Origin: Halieaceae bacterium
Lineage (GTDB): Bacteria; Pseudomonadota; Gammaproteobacteria; Pseudomonadales; Halieaceae
Direction: 5' to 3'
DNA length: 42,814 nt
Assembly (NCBI GenBank): GCA_003523185.1
Contig: DPGN01000029.1
Location: 17,595 to 60,408 of the forward strand
Positions within the stretch are counted from its first letter, which is position 1. Each line of letters starts with the position of its first letter. Below, one piece after another: positions 9,081 through 17,678 of the stretch. Under the pieces are notes generated by a model. That model worked only from the letters and a program-made list of their open reading frames with translations, ran no database searches and had not been told where the DNA came from. The translations under genes and the position numbers were made by a program.

Positions 9081-10411
9081 CGTGGTGCCATCACGTCCAG
9101 CAGGGCGCTCACGGAAGCCTCGACGCCCAAGGTAACAGAGCCCTCCGGTTCAATTTTGAACAGTGGTGAGTGATGTGAGGGAATGGGAGCACCACCATTT
9201 GCGGCCGCCTCAAAGGCTTCGGCCGGCGTCCCGCCCACCGCAAAATAGAGGCTGGGAATGTAAGGATCCGTCGTGAAGAACCCAAAGTCCTCGGCACCCA
9301 TGCCGAGCCGCTCACCATCGTTAAAAATCGAAGGTCCAAAGTACTCCCTCCAACCGCTCCGAACTTCTCTGGCAAACGCCGTATCATTGATCGTTGGCGG
9401 TGTACCTTCTTGTTCACTAACGATCACCTCTGGCAGCATTTCATCGGGTAAACCCGCAACCCGACCCATATTGGTAGCGACCCGTTTTATACCATCCAAC
9501 AACAACTGCCGGTCCTCTGGGCTCTCGCTGCGCACGGTAATCTGTAGTTTCGCCGCGTCAGAAATGATGTTGTGCTTGGTGCCGCTATGGAACGAGCCAA
9601 CGGTGATCACTCCAGGTCGTCGTGGAGGCAGGTTTCGACTGACAACGGTTTGCAAAGCCGTAACGATTTGCGACCCGAGAACAATAGGATCGACACCTGT
9701 ATGAGGGCTAGCACCGTGCGCTCCGACACCCTTAATCAGTATGTCGACCGTGTCAGCACCAGAGTACGCGGCGGACAACGGTGCCGATATGCTGCCAGTG
9801 GGTAACGCGCTTGTAACATGAAACGCCATTGCAAAATCTGGTTTAACCACCCGGTCCCACAAGCCGTCCTCCATCATTGCTTGAGCTCCAGCAACGATTT
9901 CCTCGGCTGGCTGTCCAAGCAACATCAATGTCCCAGACCACAAATCTTTCATTTCCGCCATTAACTTAGCCGTACCCACTAGACTTGTGATGTGCACGTC
10001 GTGCCCACAGGCATGCATGACATAAACCTCGTTACCATCACCATCGACTTGCTTGGCTTTCGATGCGTAGGACAGACCGGATTTCTCTTGAACCGGCAGA
10101 CCATCCATATCAGCGCGGAACATCACGGTCGGACCAGGACCATTTTCCATCAGCGCAATCAAACCTGTGCCGCCGATGCCTCGGTGAAGGGTGTACCCCA
10201 ACGCCTCTAACTCATCACCCAGCCGCTTGGCTGTTTGATCTTCCTTAAACGACAGCTCCGGATTTTCGTGGAAATGCACAAATAGATCTTTCAATTGGTC
10301 GTCGTAGAGTGACTGCACGTCATCAGTGAGTGATCCAGCTAAGGCGCTCGAAGCGCCAATCAAGTAACCCATTAGGGCAACCAGCGTGGTAAAAGTCTTG
10401 AGGTTTTTCAT
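9077..10411 (-). CDS. secreted M20 family amidohydrolase/peptidase
   Basis: 444 residues with a signal peptide ending near ALA-G25, so exported. It has the M20D (IAA-amino acid hydrolase/HipO-like) metal sites: RADMDGLPVQE, HACGHDVH (C135, H137), QPAEE (E170/E171), AFHVTSALP, and a C-terminal MGAEDFGFF. Members hydrolyse N-acyl or N-carboxy amino acids or small peptides. I use the ATG at 10411 (MKNLKT); the two-codon extension starts at TTG. AGGA lies about 10 bases upstream. It overlaps cytochrome b561 by 4 bp. An exported M20D enzyme suggests periplasmic scavenging of amidated amino acids (inference). Confidence 0.9.
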   Translation of the reverse strand: MKNLKTFTTLVALMGYLIGASSALAGSLTDDVQSLYDDQLKDLFVHFHENPELSFKEDQTAKRLGDELEALGYTLHRGIGGTGLIALMENGPGPTVMFRADMDGLPVQEKSGLSYASKAKQVDGDGNEVYVMHACGHDVHITSLVGTAKLMAEMKDLWSGTLMLLGQPAEEIVAGAQAMMEDGLWDRVVKPDFAMAFHVTSALPTGSISAPLSAAYSGADTVDILIKGVGAHGASPHTGVDPIVLGSQIVTALQTVVSRNLPPRRPGVITVGSFHSGTKHNIISDAAKLQITVRSESPEDRQLLLDGIKRVATNMGRVAGLPDEMLPEVIVSEQEGTPPTINDTAFAREVRSGWREYFGPSIFNDGERLGMGAEDFGFFTTDPYIPSLYFAVGGTPAEAFEAAANGGAPIPSHHSPLFKIEPEGSVTLGVEASVSALLDVMAPR

Positions 10412-10491
10412 CCGCAATTTATCCTGAGGGAATTCTTTGGCAGTGAATATCCTGCCTTAAATTTTGCATCCAATCATCTTTTGAGACGCGT

Positions 10492-11106
10492 ATGCATTTG
10501 CACATTAAGTTATTGGGCTTCATTCTTGCCGTCTTGGTAAATTCGAGCTGGGCGGAGGTCACACCCACATTGAACAGCGACGCCATCAAAACCACCTTTG
10601 GCAGTTACGGCGTAGAGGTTATAAAGCAGACCGACGCTACTCGGGTTGCCAACCTCTACAGCCTCAGCGGTAACGACAAAATCTGTCGAACACTTGCAGT
10701 GACCGAGTTCGTATTACCCATGGATTTAGCGCTTGTGGAAGCGCACCGGCTGATTAAGGCTGGCGGAAGCATTGGTGCCACATTGCGCGCGGCCAATTTC
10801 ACCATTAATAAAAAGCTGCTTATCAAGACAGAGACCTTTGCGGGCGAGACCTTCGTCAGTCTGACACAGGGCTCTGTCGATATCGGCGCGTCGCTCTACA
10901 CCAAGGTGTACGCGTTGTTTGCTCAGAAAGGCGATCTACACATACCGTATGCGGTCATCGCAGAGGCTTATCATCCGGAGCACTCGCCACCAGCGAATGA
11001 GGGGTTTTCGGACGAGCCGTCGCTTCAACAAGCGGCCGAGCGCGCGCTTTCAGCCTTGTACTCAACCATTGGCCACACACCCGTTAGGAGTAACCCAGCT
11101 GCATAA
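10492..11106 (+). CDS. secreted protein of unknown function
   Basis: 204 residues; I do not recognise a family. It has a clear signal peptide (LLGFILAVLVNSSWAE, cleavage after WA) and a mature domain of mixed alpha/beta character containing a single cysteine (CRTLAVTEF). The C-terminal tail is polar. The gene is divergent from the M20 hydrolase, and a TTGGCA at 10437-10442 could be part of its promoter. Its 3' end overlaps the convergent DUF442 gene by 23 bp. Codon structure and signal peptide support a real exported protein, probably periplasmic. Confidence 0.7.
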   Translation: MHLHIKLLGFILAVLVNSSWAEVTPTLNSDAIKTTFGSYGVEVIKQTDATRVANLYSLSGNDKICRTLAVTEFVLPMDLALVEAHRLIKAGGSIGATLRAANFTINKKLLIKTETFAGETFVSLTQGSVDIGASLYTKVYALFAQKGDLHIPYAVIAEAYHPEHSPPANEGFSDEPSLQQAAERALSALYSTIGHTPVRSNPAA

Positions 11107-11494
11107 CGAAGCTGAGCGGGAAACCAAACTGCTGCGCTCGCTCAGCCGCCGCTAATCGCTCGTCACCCGCGCGAGTTGCGACCCATAGATTGGTAGATCT
11201 GGCTCCCGATCGGCAGTAGGCCAACGCCTTGGCCTCACCATTCATCGCCTCATCCATTGCATCCAGATCATCGCCCGGGAATGACACAGCATTTACCGGA
11301 TAACGAACAAACTGGACACCCGCGAGATTGCAGGCGGCTTCTATGGCGTCCATAGACGGTTGATTTGGCTCTTCATCATCGGGTCGATTACAAATAATCA
11401 TCGTGTACCCGTGCTCAGCTAATGCCTTCACATCCTCGGGCTGAATCTGTCCTGCGACGGACAGGGTATTGGTCAGTTCTGCAACGGGTGTCAT
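11084..11494 (-). CDS. DUF442/TIGR01244 phosphatase-like protein
   Basis: 136 residues matching the DUF442 family (the N-terminal domain of beta-lactamase hydrolase-like Blh proteins and stand-alone TIGR01244 proteins). This is a dual-specificity-phosphatase-like fold with the signature cysteine loop CRSGARS (C-x5-R). ICNRPDDEEPNQ and FVRYPVNA are family-typical. Stand-alone members often occur with sulfide or persulfide genes, but none lie here. GGAGG precedes the ATG. The gene overlaps the preceding convergent ORF. Function is probably small-molecule or protein dephosphorylation, or sulfur transfer; unresolved. Confidence 0.85.
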   Translation of the reverse strand: MTPVAELTNTLSVAGQIQPEDVKALAEHGYTMIICNRPDDEEPNQPSMDAIEAACNLAGVQFVRYPVNAVSFPGDDLDAMDEAMNGEAKALAYCRSGARSTNLWVATRAGDERLAAAERAQQFGFPLSFVMQLGYS

Positions 11495-11539
11495 GTGCGA
11501 ATCCTCCGATCAGCGATCAGGTTAATGTGGGCGCATGCC

Positions 11540-12646
11540 CTAGGTTATGAGGCCAAACGTCGAGTTCAAGACGGAGATAATATCGTCTCGGGGACTGTTG
11601 GAGATGACTAAGGGCGCGCCGGTAATCCTCTCGGCCAAGTTAACATAGGTTTTGGATACTTCGAGCATCATCTGCGCGGGTAACACGGTATCAAGCGCGA
11701 AGCGATAGCGTTCATCCATACGATCTTTATTAATGAGGATGTCAGGGTCGGGCGCAAAATTGAGCAATGCTTGGCGAAACCCCTCTTTGCTGTTTTCGAC
11801 GACGCGTCCAGCCTTGTAAGCGGACGCGTCCCAAATTCGGGAGGAGTCGGGCGTACCTACCTCATCCATATAGATCAGCTCGTTGATGCCATCGCGATTT
11901 TCGGCGTAACCGAACTCAAATTTCGTATCGACAAAAATTTGATCATGCGGCAGTAGTGCAATGGAAATCTGCTCAAACCCCGCCGTTAATAGTGACGCAT
12001 AGTGGTCGACATCCGATGGTTGACTGAATTTGAAAGCGCTCCAGTGCTCGCGAAGCGTCTCCTGACTCACATTCACATCGTCGACGGCTGGCACACCCGG
12101 AATACCCTCCATGACGCCTTTGGTAGAGGGCGTTATCAGCAGCTGGTCGAGTCGCTGATCTCGCGCTAAACCGTTGGGTAGCTCGATGCCGCATAAACGG
12201 CGCTCACCCTGCTCGTAGGCACGCCACATTGAGCCCGTGATGTACTGGCGTGCAATCGCTTCAATAAAAATAGGCTTTGCGCGCTGGACGATCCACACCA
12301 GGGGGTGTGGTGTCTCCAGAATATGGCTCCGCGCCAAGCCGTTTCGTTTGAAAAGCTCAAACCAGTGCCCGGAAATGGCATTGAGAGCGGCGCCCTTACC
12401 GGGTACTCCGTCCAAACCATCCTCGGCGCGCCACATACATTCGAACGCAGACAAACGGTCACTGATAATCATGACCGCCAATTCAGCTGTCTCAGGAACG
12501 TCATAATCGCGGGCGCGGATTAACCGCTGACTGTCCGCAGGGGTAAGCCAGTAAACAGACCGCACTTTCCCCGAGTGCACTGGCTGATCAGTGCGAATGG
12601 GAAGGTCATCATTTTTTGCGAGAACGCGCACGAGCACACCAGTCAT
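11540..12646 (-). CDS. purC: SAICAR synthase (phosphoribosylaminoimidazole-succinocarboxamide synthase)
   Basis: Catalyses the ATP-dependent joining of aspartate to CAIR in purine synthesis. It is the long (about 365-residue) proteobacterial form rather than the ~237-residue E. coli type. Typical landmarks are PVHSGKVRSVYW (nucleotide-binding Gly loop), ISDRLSAFEC, PGKGAALNAIS, RQYITGSMWRAY and TPSTKG, then FVDTKFEFG and LIYMDEVGTPDSSR. The frame runs 30 codons further upstream, but the ATG at 12646 gives the family-typical N-terminus and keeps an intergenic region free of coding. The paired palindromes at 12652-12678 lie directly in front of this start. Confidence 0.95.
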   Translation of the reverse strand: MTGVLVRVLAKNDDLPIRTDQPVHSGKVRSVYWLTPADSQRLIRARDYDVPETAELAVMIISDRLSAFECMWRAEDGLDGVPGKGAALNAISGHWFELFKRNGLARSHILETPHPLVWIVQRAKPIFIEAIARQYITGSMWRAYEQGERRLCGIELPNGLARDQRLDQLLITPSTKGVMEGIPGVPAVDDVNVSQETLREHWSAFKFSQPSDVDHYASLLTAGFEQISIALLPHDQIFVDTKFEFGYAENRDGINELIYMDEVGTPDSSRIWDASAYKAGRVVENSKEGFRQALLNFAPDPDILINKDRMDERYRFALDTVLPAQMMLEVSKTYVNLAERITGAPLVISNSPRDDIISVLNSTFGLIT

Positions 12647-12651
12647 TTGGA

Positions 12652-12678
12652 TGTCGGACAATATCCAATTGTCCGACA
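12652..12678. promoter_or_regulatory. paired palindromic operators, GntR/FCD-like
   Basis: An 11-bp arm starting TGTCGGACAAT (12652-12662) is matched exactly by ATTGTCCGACA (12668-12678) across a 5-bp spacer. Each arm also contains its own 4-1-4 palindrome: TGTC-G-GACA (12652-12660) and TGTC-C-GACA (12670-12678). TGTCNGACA-type palindromes are typical of FadR-subfamily GntR regulators. The site lies between purC and TBDR1 and probably controls the receptor, purC or both. No regulator gene is in the window. Confidence 0.6.
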
Positions 12679-12752
12679 GACAGACCACTTTGACCAGACT
12701 GCTAGGGCCTGTATCCTTCGCGATTCTTTTACCCAATCAAGGCAAACGTGAC

Positions 12753-14813
12753 ATGGCCTCTAAAGACTGCAAACTATTTCCGATCGTCTTAGTAACCTCG
12801 TTTGTGATGACTGCTCCACTCGCCTTTTCGGACTCGCCAGAAGTAGCGGGGGACGCGCCAATGGAGACTGTGATCGTCACGGCGACCCGACAAGCCGTTG
12901 ATGGTTTCGACCTCGGACAGGCCTGGGCCAACCTTGACGCATCGGATGTTGAGCGGATCGATCTGCAACACAGCAATCAGTTATTTAATCGCGTATCAGG
13001 CGCATGGGTAAGCCGGGGCAATGGACAGGAGTCGCTTATTTCGCTTCGCTCACCCGTCCTGACTGGCGCCGGTGCTTGCGGTGCCTTTTTCACGGGCGAA
13101 GACGGGATTAACCTCCGCGCTCCTGGGTTTTGCAATGTGAATCAACTCTTTGATACCAACCTGCTTCAGGCTGGCGGTATCGAGGTCATGAAGGGTCCAG
13201 CTAACGCCGTCTTTGGTTCAAACGCCATGCATGGAGTCATCAATGTGTTAACCAAGAGCGCGGAGCAGACGACGCCCTCAGTCGGCATACAAGCCGGCAG
13301 TCGTGATTTCATCCGGACACGAGTGTCACTAACTAACGGTGGCGTGGCGTTGAATGCCAATGCAACCAGCTACGGTGGCTATCAGGACGCATCAGGCTAC
13401 GATCAACAGAAAGCGACACTACGGTTCGACGGAACCAGCGGTGAGTGGGACCTAACGACGGTTCTGTCTACATCAAATTTGAATCAAGAAACCGCTGGGT
13501 ATATTCAAGACGGTAAGGGTGCCTACAAGCGTGATGCAGCGCGCCGCGTGAACCGTAACCCCGAGGCCTACCGGGACGCGCGATCCACACGTGTCTACAT
13601 GAGAGCCCAGCGAGAAGTGAGCGGACGGCTGCTGACCGTAACGCCCTATTTACGCTCGAACCAGATGGAGTTTTTACAACACTACCTGCCCTGGAAGTCG
13701 CGGGAAATGAATGAGCACGACAGCCTCGGTCTGCAGGGAAGCCTTAGTGCAGATACCGACTGGGGTAACTACATCGTGGGTGCCGATATCGACCTGACAG
13801 ACGGCGCGCTTAAGGAAGATCAGGCCGAGGCGTTTAGCCCTAATCAACCCGCGGGCATTCACTATGACTACACGGTCAATGCGAGAAATCTCGCACTATT
13901 TGGCCAATTCGAGATGGCTGTCTCGGATACCTTTACCGTGCAAGGCGGTCTTCGTGCCGAGAGCACCAAGTACGACTACACGACCCGCGCTGCCGCCGGT
14001 TCCGTCTGCGCAGCGACTGCGAGTAATTGCCGTTTTTATCGACCTGCTAGCCGCTCCGATGATTTTTCCAATCTATCAGGGAACGTTTCCCTGGTGTGGG
14101 CGCAAGATCAGCACCGGTACTATGTCAGAACTGCGTTGGGCTTCCGTGCACCGCAGGCCACTGAGCTGTATCGCCTACAAGCCGGTCAAACGATTGCCGA
14201 CATCGATGCCGAGGAAGCCACATCGATCGATGTTGGCTGGCGTTACCAAAGTGAGTTCTTCTCAAGCGATATCTCACTCTATGTCATTGCCAAGGATGAC
14301 GTCATTTTCCAAGATCGTGACCGCCAGAACGTCAGCGGTGCCAGTACCGAACATCGCGGAATCGATATCGATTTATCATGGGCGCTCAGCGAAAGCCTGA
14401 CGGCGACAATGAATGCTTCTTTGGGCGATCACAGCTATGACAGCGAGATCACACTGTTAGGCTCGAGAGACTCCATTAGAGGCAACGATATTGATACCTC
14501 TCCCGCTCACTTTGGGAGCGTTCAGTTGCGCAAAGATCTAACAATTAATGAGCGTCCCGCATCAGTAGAGCTCGAAGTCGCCTGGGTCGATAAGTACTTT
14601 ATCGATCCCAACAATCAGCACGAGTACCCCGGACATAAATTGGTTAATCTGCGAGGCAGCTGGTTCGTCTCTAAGCAATTAAAAGCCACACTGACATTCA
14701 CAAACCTGCTGGATGAGGGGTATGCTGAGCGCGCTGATTATGGGTTCGGTAACTACCGCTATTTCGTCGGTGAGCCGCGGAGCGCCATGATCAGTCTCTA
14801 CTACACACTATAA
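12753..14813 (+). CDS. TonB-dependent outer-membrane receptor (TBDR1)
   Basis: 686 residues from the ATG at 12753: a signal peptide to about residue 26, a TonB-box-like METVIVTATR at 37-46, a plug domain, and a 22-strand-type barrel ending in RSAMISLYYTL. The plug contains two cysteines (GAGACGAFF and APGFCNVN) and the usual IEVMKGPANAVFGSNAMHGVINV. TonB receptors import scarce ligands such as metal chelates, cobalamin or sugars; the ligand here is not evident. A longer frame starts at 12591 but would run through the operator and into purC. The downstream Met/His-rich protein suggests a metal-related ligand (inference). Confidence 0.93.
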   Translation: MASKDCKLFPIVLVTSFVMTAPLAFSDSPEVAGDAPMETVIVTATRQAVDGFDLGQAWANLDASDVERIDLQHSNQLFNRVSGAWVSRGNGQESLISLRSPVLTGAGACGAFFTGEDGINLRAPGFCNVNQLFDTNLLQAGGIEVMKGPANAVFGSNAMHGVINVLTKSAEQTTPSVGIQAGSRDFIRTRVSLTNGGVALNANATSYGGYQDASGYDQQKATLRFDGTSGEWDLTTVLSTSNLNQETAGYIQDGKGAYKRDAARRVNRNPEAYRDARSTRVYMRAQREVSGRLLTVTPYLRSNQMEFLQHYLPWKSREMNEHDSLGLQGSLSADTDWGNYIVGADIDLTDGALKEDQAEAFSPNQPAGIHYDYTVNARNLALFGQFEMAVSDTFTVQGGLRAESTKYDYTTRAAAGSVCAATASNCRFYRPASRSDDFSNLSGNVSLVWAQDQHRYYVRTALGFRAPQATELYRLQAGQTIADIDAEEATSIDVGWRYQSEFFSSDISLYVIAKDDVIFQDRDRQNVSGASTEHRGIDIDLSWALSESLTATMNASLGDHSYDSEITLLGSRDSIRGNDIDTSPAHFGSVQLRKDLTINERPASVELEVAWVDKYFIDPNNQHEYPGHKLVNLRGSWFVSKQLKATLTFTNLLDEGYAERADYGFGNYRYFVGEPRSAMISLYYTL

Positions 14814-14839
14814 GAACGAAAGACTTAAGGGAACTCAGC

Positions 14840-15328
14840 ATGAATCAATACGGTCCAGCCCTTGTTGTAGGGCTTTTGATTGGTGGCGCTATTTTATTGG
14901 ACGATGTGATTACGCCACGACATCCCCACCCAGCCATGATGATTGAGGCACACGATATGGGCTCCATGCCCATGATTCGTAAAGAGATGCTAATTGGCGG
15001 ACCAGGCGCCTCAGATATGGGTCCTCATAAGAAGATCTGGATTCAGAAAAATGGCGATGACGTCGTTGAGATGAGCGAGGAGATGGAAATCATCGTGCTT
15101 GCGGACGACCGTGACGCAACCGAAGACGTCACCCTTGTCGAGGTTCACGTTGATGGTAAATCGAAGAGTGACCTTGGTGACGCCGTAAAGGCCATCGTGG
15201 AAAAAGCCCGAGCTGAAGGTAGAAAACCGTCGCCCGAGGAATTACGAGCGGCCATCAGAGACTCAATGGGTAGCACTGACGAGCCAACGTCCGTCGATGT
15301 TGAGATTCAGATTGAAGAAGCGCCCTGA
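14840..15328 (+). CDS. membrane-anchored Met/His-rich protein of unknown function
   Basis: 162 residues. One N-terminal hydrophobic segment (about 7-22) is followed by a stretch rich in His and Met (PRHPHPAMM, EAHDMGSMPM), then an acidic domain with a helical region (DAVKAIVEKARAEGRK) and a strand-rich acidic end. I do not recognise a family. It starts 26 bp after TBDR1, with AAGGGA as ribosome site, so it is probably co-transcribed. The His/Met cluster just outside the membrane segment could bind copper or another soft metal (inference); no catalytic motif is visible. Confidence 0.7.
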   Translation: MNQYGPALVVGLLIGGAILLDDVITPRHPHPAMMIEAHDMGSMPMIRKEMLIGGPGASDMGPHKKIWIQKNGDDVVEMSEEMEIIVLADDRDATEDVTLVEVHVDGKSKSDLGDAVKAIVEKARAEGRKPSPEELRAAIRDSMGSTDEPTSVDVEIQIEEAP

Positions 15329-15363
15329 CCTGCTACTCGTTTGAATGGCCTAGACACTCGCGT

Positions 15364-16371
15364 TTAGGCAAACGGCCTCAAGCCAACGGCTCTTCTCACT
15401 TTATCGAGAAGAGCCACACTTTCAGGACGAACGCGCTCAGCACCCTCGCGGAGAATACTCTCCACGTCACTCGGGTTCGCCATAAGCCGATCGTATTCAT
15501 CGCGCGCGGGCGCAATCTCGTCGTTAACCCGTTCGAATAAACGCTTTTTAGCCTCACCCCACGCGAGACCCGCCTCGAACGCAGCTCGCATCTCCTGCCG
15601 CTCAGCTTCATCCGCAAAGGCGCACCAGATTTGAAACACAGCGGACGTATCAGGATCTTTGGGTTCACCGGGCTCCAGCAAGTTCGTCTTGATTTTGTTA
15701 ATCGCCTTCTGCAACTGCTTTGGCGTACCAAACAAGGGAATGGTGTTGCCGTAGCTCTTGCTCATCTTGCGCCCATCAAGTCCTTGCAGCACTGCTACAT
15801 CGTCGTCCACAACGGCTTTGGGCAGCACAAACGTCTCGCCGTAGTGATGATTGAAGCGCGCAGCGATGTCTCGGGCCATCTCGACATGCTGAATCTGATC
15901 ACGCCCGACAGGCACGTCGTGCGCATTAAAAATGAGAATATCGGCCGCCATCAGGATCGGATAGGAAAAGAGTCCCATCGTTATGGCGTAGTCAGGATCC
16001 TCCCCTGCTTCTTCATTCCCCTGTACCGCCGCTTTGTAAGCATGGGCTCTGTTCATTAGGCCTTTGGCTGCGTTACACGTCAAAATCCAGGACAGCTCCG
16101 TTATCTCAGGTATGTCTGACTGGCGATAAAAGTGCGTCTGATTGGGGTCGAGACCCAAAGCAAGCCAGGTAGCAGCAATTTCGCGGCTCGACTGAGCCAC
16201 AAGATCAGGATCTTGAGATTTGATTAACGCGTGGTAGTCAGCGAGAAACAGGTAAGCATCGACTCCATCCTGCTTTGACGACTCAATGGCCGGTCGAATC
16301 GCACCCACGTAATTACCGAGATGCGGTGCTCCCGTTGTTGTTATACCTGTGAGGACACGATGACGTGCCAT
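15364..16371 (-). CDS. trpS: tryptophanyl-tRNA synthetase
   Basis: A class I aminoacyl-tRNA synthetase of 335 residues, normal length for bacterial TrpRS. The HIGH-equivalent is PHLGN at residues 16-20 (TTTGAPHLGNYVGAI) and the KMSKS loop is GRKMSKSYGNT near residue 200; HDVPVGRDQIQHVEMARDIA is also TrpRS-typical. The frame begins 7 codons earlier, overlapping the M18 gene by 4 bp. The ATG at 16371 (MARHRVLTG) has GGGGAGAG just upstream and is preferred. It is the last gene of the tsaB-uppP-apeB-trpS unit. A 10-bp perfect inverted repeat (15388-15415) lies in its last codons. Confidence 0.97.
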   Translation of the reverse strand: MARHRVLTGITTTGAPHLGNYVGAIRPAIESSKQDGVDAYLFLADYHALIKSQDPDLVAQSSREIAATWLALGLDPNQTHFYRQSDIPEITELSWILTCNAAKGLMNRAHAYKAAVQGNEEAGEDPDYAITMGLFSYPILMAADILIFNAHDVPVGRDQIQHVEMARDIAARFNHHYGETFVLPKAVVDDDVAVLQGLDGRKMSKSYGNTIPLFGTPKQLQKAINKIKTNLLEPGEPKDPDTSAVFQIWCAFADEAERQEMRAAFEAGLAWGEAKKRLFERVNDEIAPARDEYDRLMANPSDVESILREGAERVRPESVALLDKVRRAVGLRPFA

Positions 16372-16388
16372 AACGCTCTCCCCAGAAG

Positions 16389-17678
16389 TCAAGCCACGCG
16401 ATTGTAAAAGGCGGACAGCAGATCCACCAGCTTTGCTGGATCATCAGCGGCTGCAAGCTCACGAATAGAGTGCATGCCGAGCGTGGGAACGCCAATATCG
16501 GTTGTGGGAATACCTGTTTCGGTCGCCGTTATAGGACCAATCGTGCTGCCGCAACCCATATCCGCTCGTACGACAAAAGACTGAACGGAAACACCCGCTC
16601 GCTCCGCCAGTAACCGAACTCGAGCCGCTCCCTCACCCGAGGTCGCGTAACGCTGATTGCGGTTGATCTTAATAACCGGACCACTGCCGAGTAACGGTGC
16701 ATGAAGCTCGTCGTGCTTCGTGGGGTAATTGGGATGAATAGCATGTGCGTTGTCGACGGACAGCATCCAACTCGCTTGGCGTAGCCCACGATCATCAACG
16801 GGATCTGGAGCAATAGCTCGCAGCACATCGTTCAGCATGGGGCCCTGCGCACCAACGGCTGAAGCACTGCCGACTTCCTCATGATCATTGGCCACAAAGA
16901 GGTTCCACTCACCACTGTCGGCACTGTTAATGATGGCCTGCAAACCACCAAAGCAACTCAGCAAATTATCGAGACGCGCGGATGCGATGAAGTCATTGTT
17001 TAAGCCAACGAATCCTGGTGTCTGCGTGTCATAAAGTGACAGCTCCCAGTCGAGAATCTTTTTGATGTCGAGGTCCGGGTATTCTGCGGCAATTTGCGCC
17101 GTAAGCATGGCATGAATATCAAAATCACCGTCACCTGAGCTCAGCGACACCAGCGGCAACATGTCGGTTTGAGGATTCACCGTGCGACCTTTATTGGCAT
17201 CCCGGTCCAGATGAATCGCCAGCGATGGAATCACGGCGATAGGCGCCTTGAAATCGATCAGTCGAGAGACCAGCTCTCCCGTGCCCGTCTCAAAAGACAC
17301 TTTTCCGGCCATTGAGAGATCACGGTCGAACCACGGGTTCAACAATGCCCCTCCGTAGACGTCGACGGCGAGGAGGTTGCAGCCGAAGCGATTCACGGAC
17401 GGATTCGGGCGAACCGATAGATTGGGACTGTCGGTATGGGCGCCCACTAGCCGCAGTCCCTGGGATAGATCTTTGCCTGCTGTGAACGCAATCAAACTGG
17501 AATCATTGCGAACTGTGAAGTACTTGCCGCCCGCCACTATCGGCTCTCTACTTGCATCACTCCAAGGCGCGAAACCGGCGGCGAGAAGTCGCTCTGCCAT
17601 CACACCCACCGCATGGAAAGGCGTGGTCGCATCCGTTAAGAAACTCAATAAATCAGTAGTTACACTGTCTTTTGTCAT
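16389..17678 (-). CDS. apeB: M18 family aspartyl-type aminopeptidase
   Basis: 429 residues, the usual length for bacterial M18 aminopeptidases (ApeB). These are cytoplasmic dizinc enzymes that remove N-terminal residues, with preference for acidic ones in characterised members. Metal-binding motifs are VGAHTDSPNLSVRP (His-Asp), NDHEEVGSASAVGA (Glu-Glu) and the C-terminal TLGMHSIRE. GCGSTIGPITA is a family signature. It overlaps uppP by 4 bp upstream and trpS lies 17 bp downstream, so these are co-transcribed. Confidence 0.95.
   Translation of the reverse strand: MTKDSVTTDLLSFLTDATTPFHAVGVMAERLLAAGFAPWSDASREPIVAGGKYFTVRNDSSLIAFTAGKDLSQGLRLVGAHTDSPNLSVRPNPSVNRFGCNLLAVDVYGGALLNPWFDRDLSMAGKVSFETGTGELVSRLIDFKAPIAVIPSLAIHLDRDANKGRTVNPQTDMLPLVSLSSGDGDFDIHAMLTAQIAAEYPDLDIKKILDWELSLYDTQTPGFVGLNNDFIASARLDNLLSCFGGLQAIINSADSGEWNLFVANDHEEVGSASAVGAQGPMLNDVLRAIAPDPVDDRGLRQASWMLSVDNAHAIHPNYPTKHDELHAPLLGSGPVIKINRNQRYATSGEGAARVRLLAERAGVSVQSFVVRADMGCGSTIGPITATETGIPTTDIGVPTLGMHSIRELAAADDPAKLVDLLSAFYNRVA

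Noticed and set aside
12591..12752. 54-codon N-terminal extension of TBDR1
   Set aside because: It would place coding sequence over the operator pair and the purC start, and displaces the signal peptide from the N-terminus.
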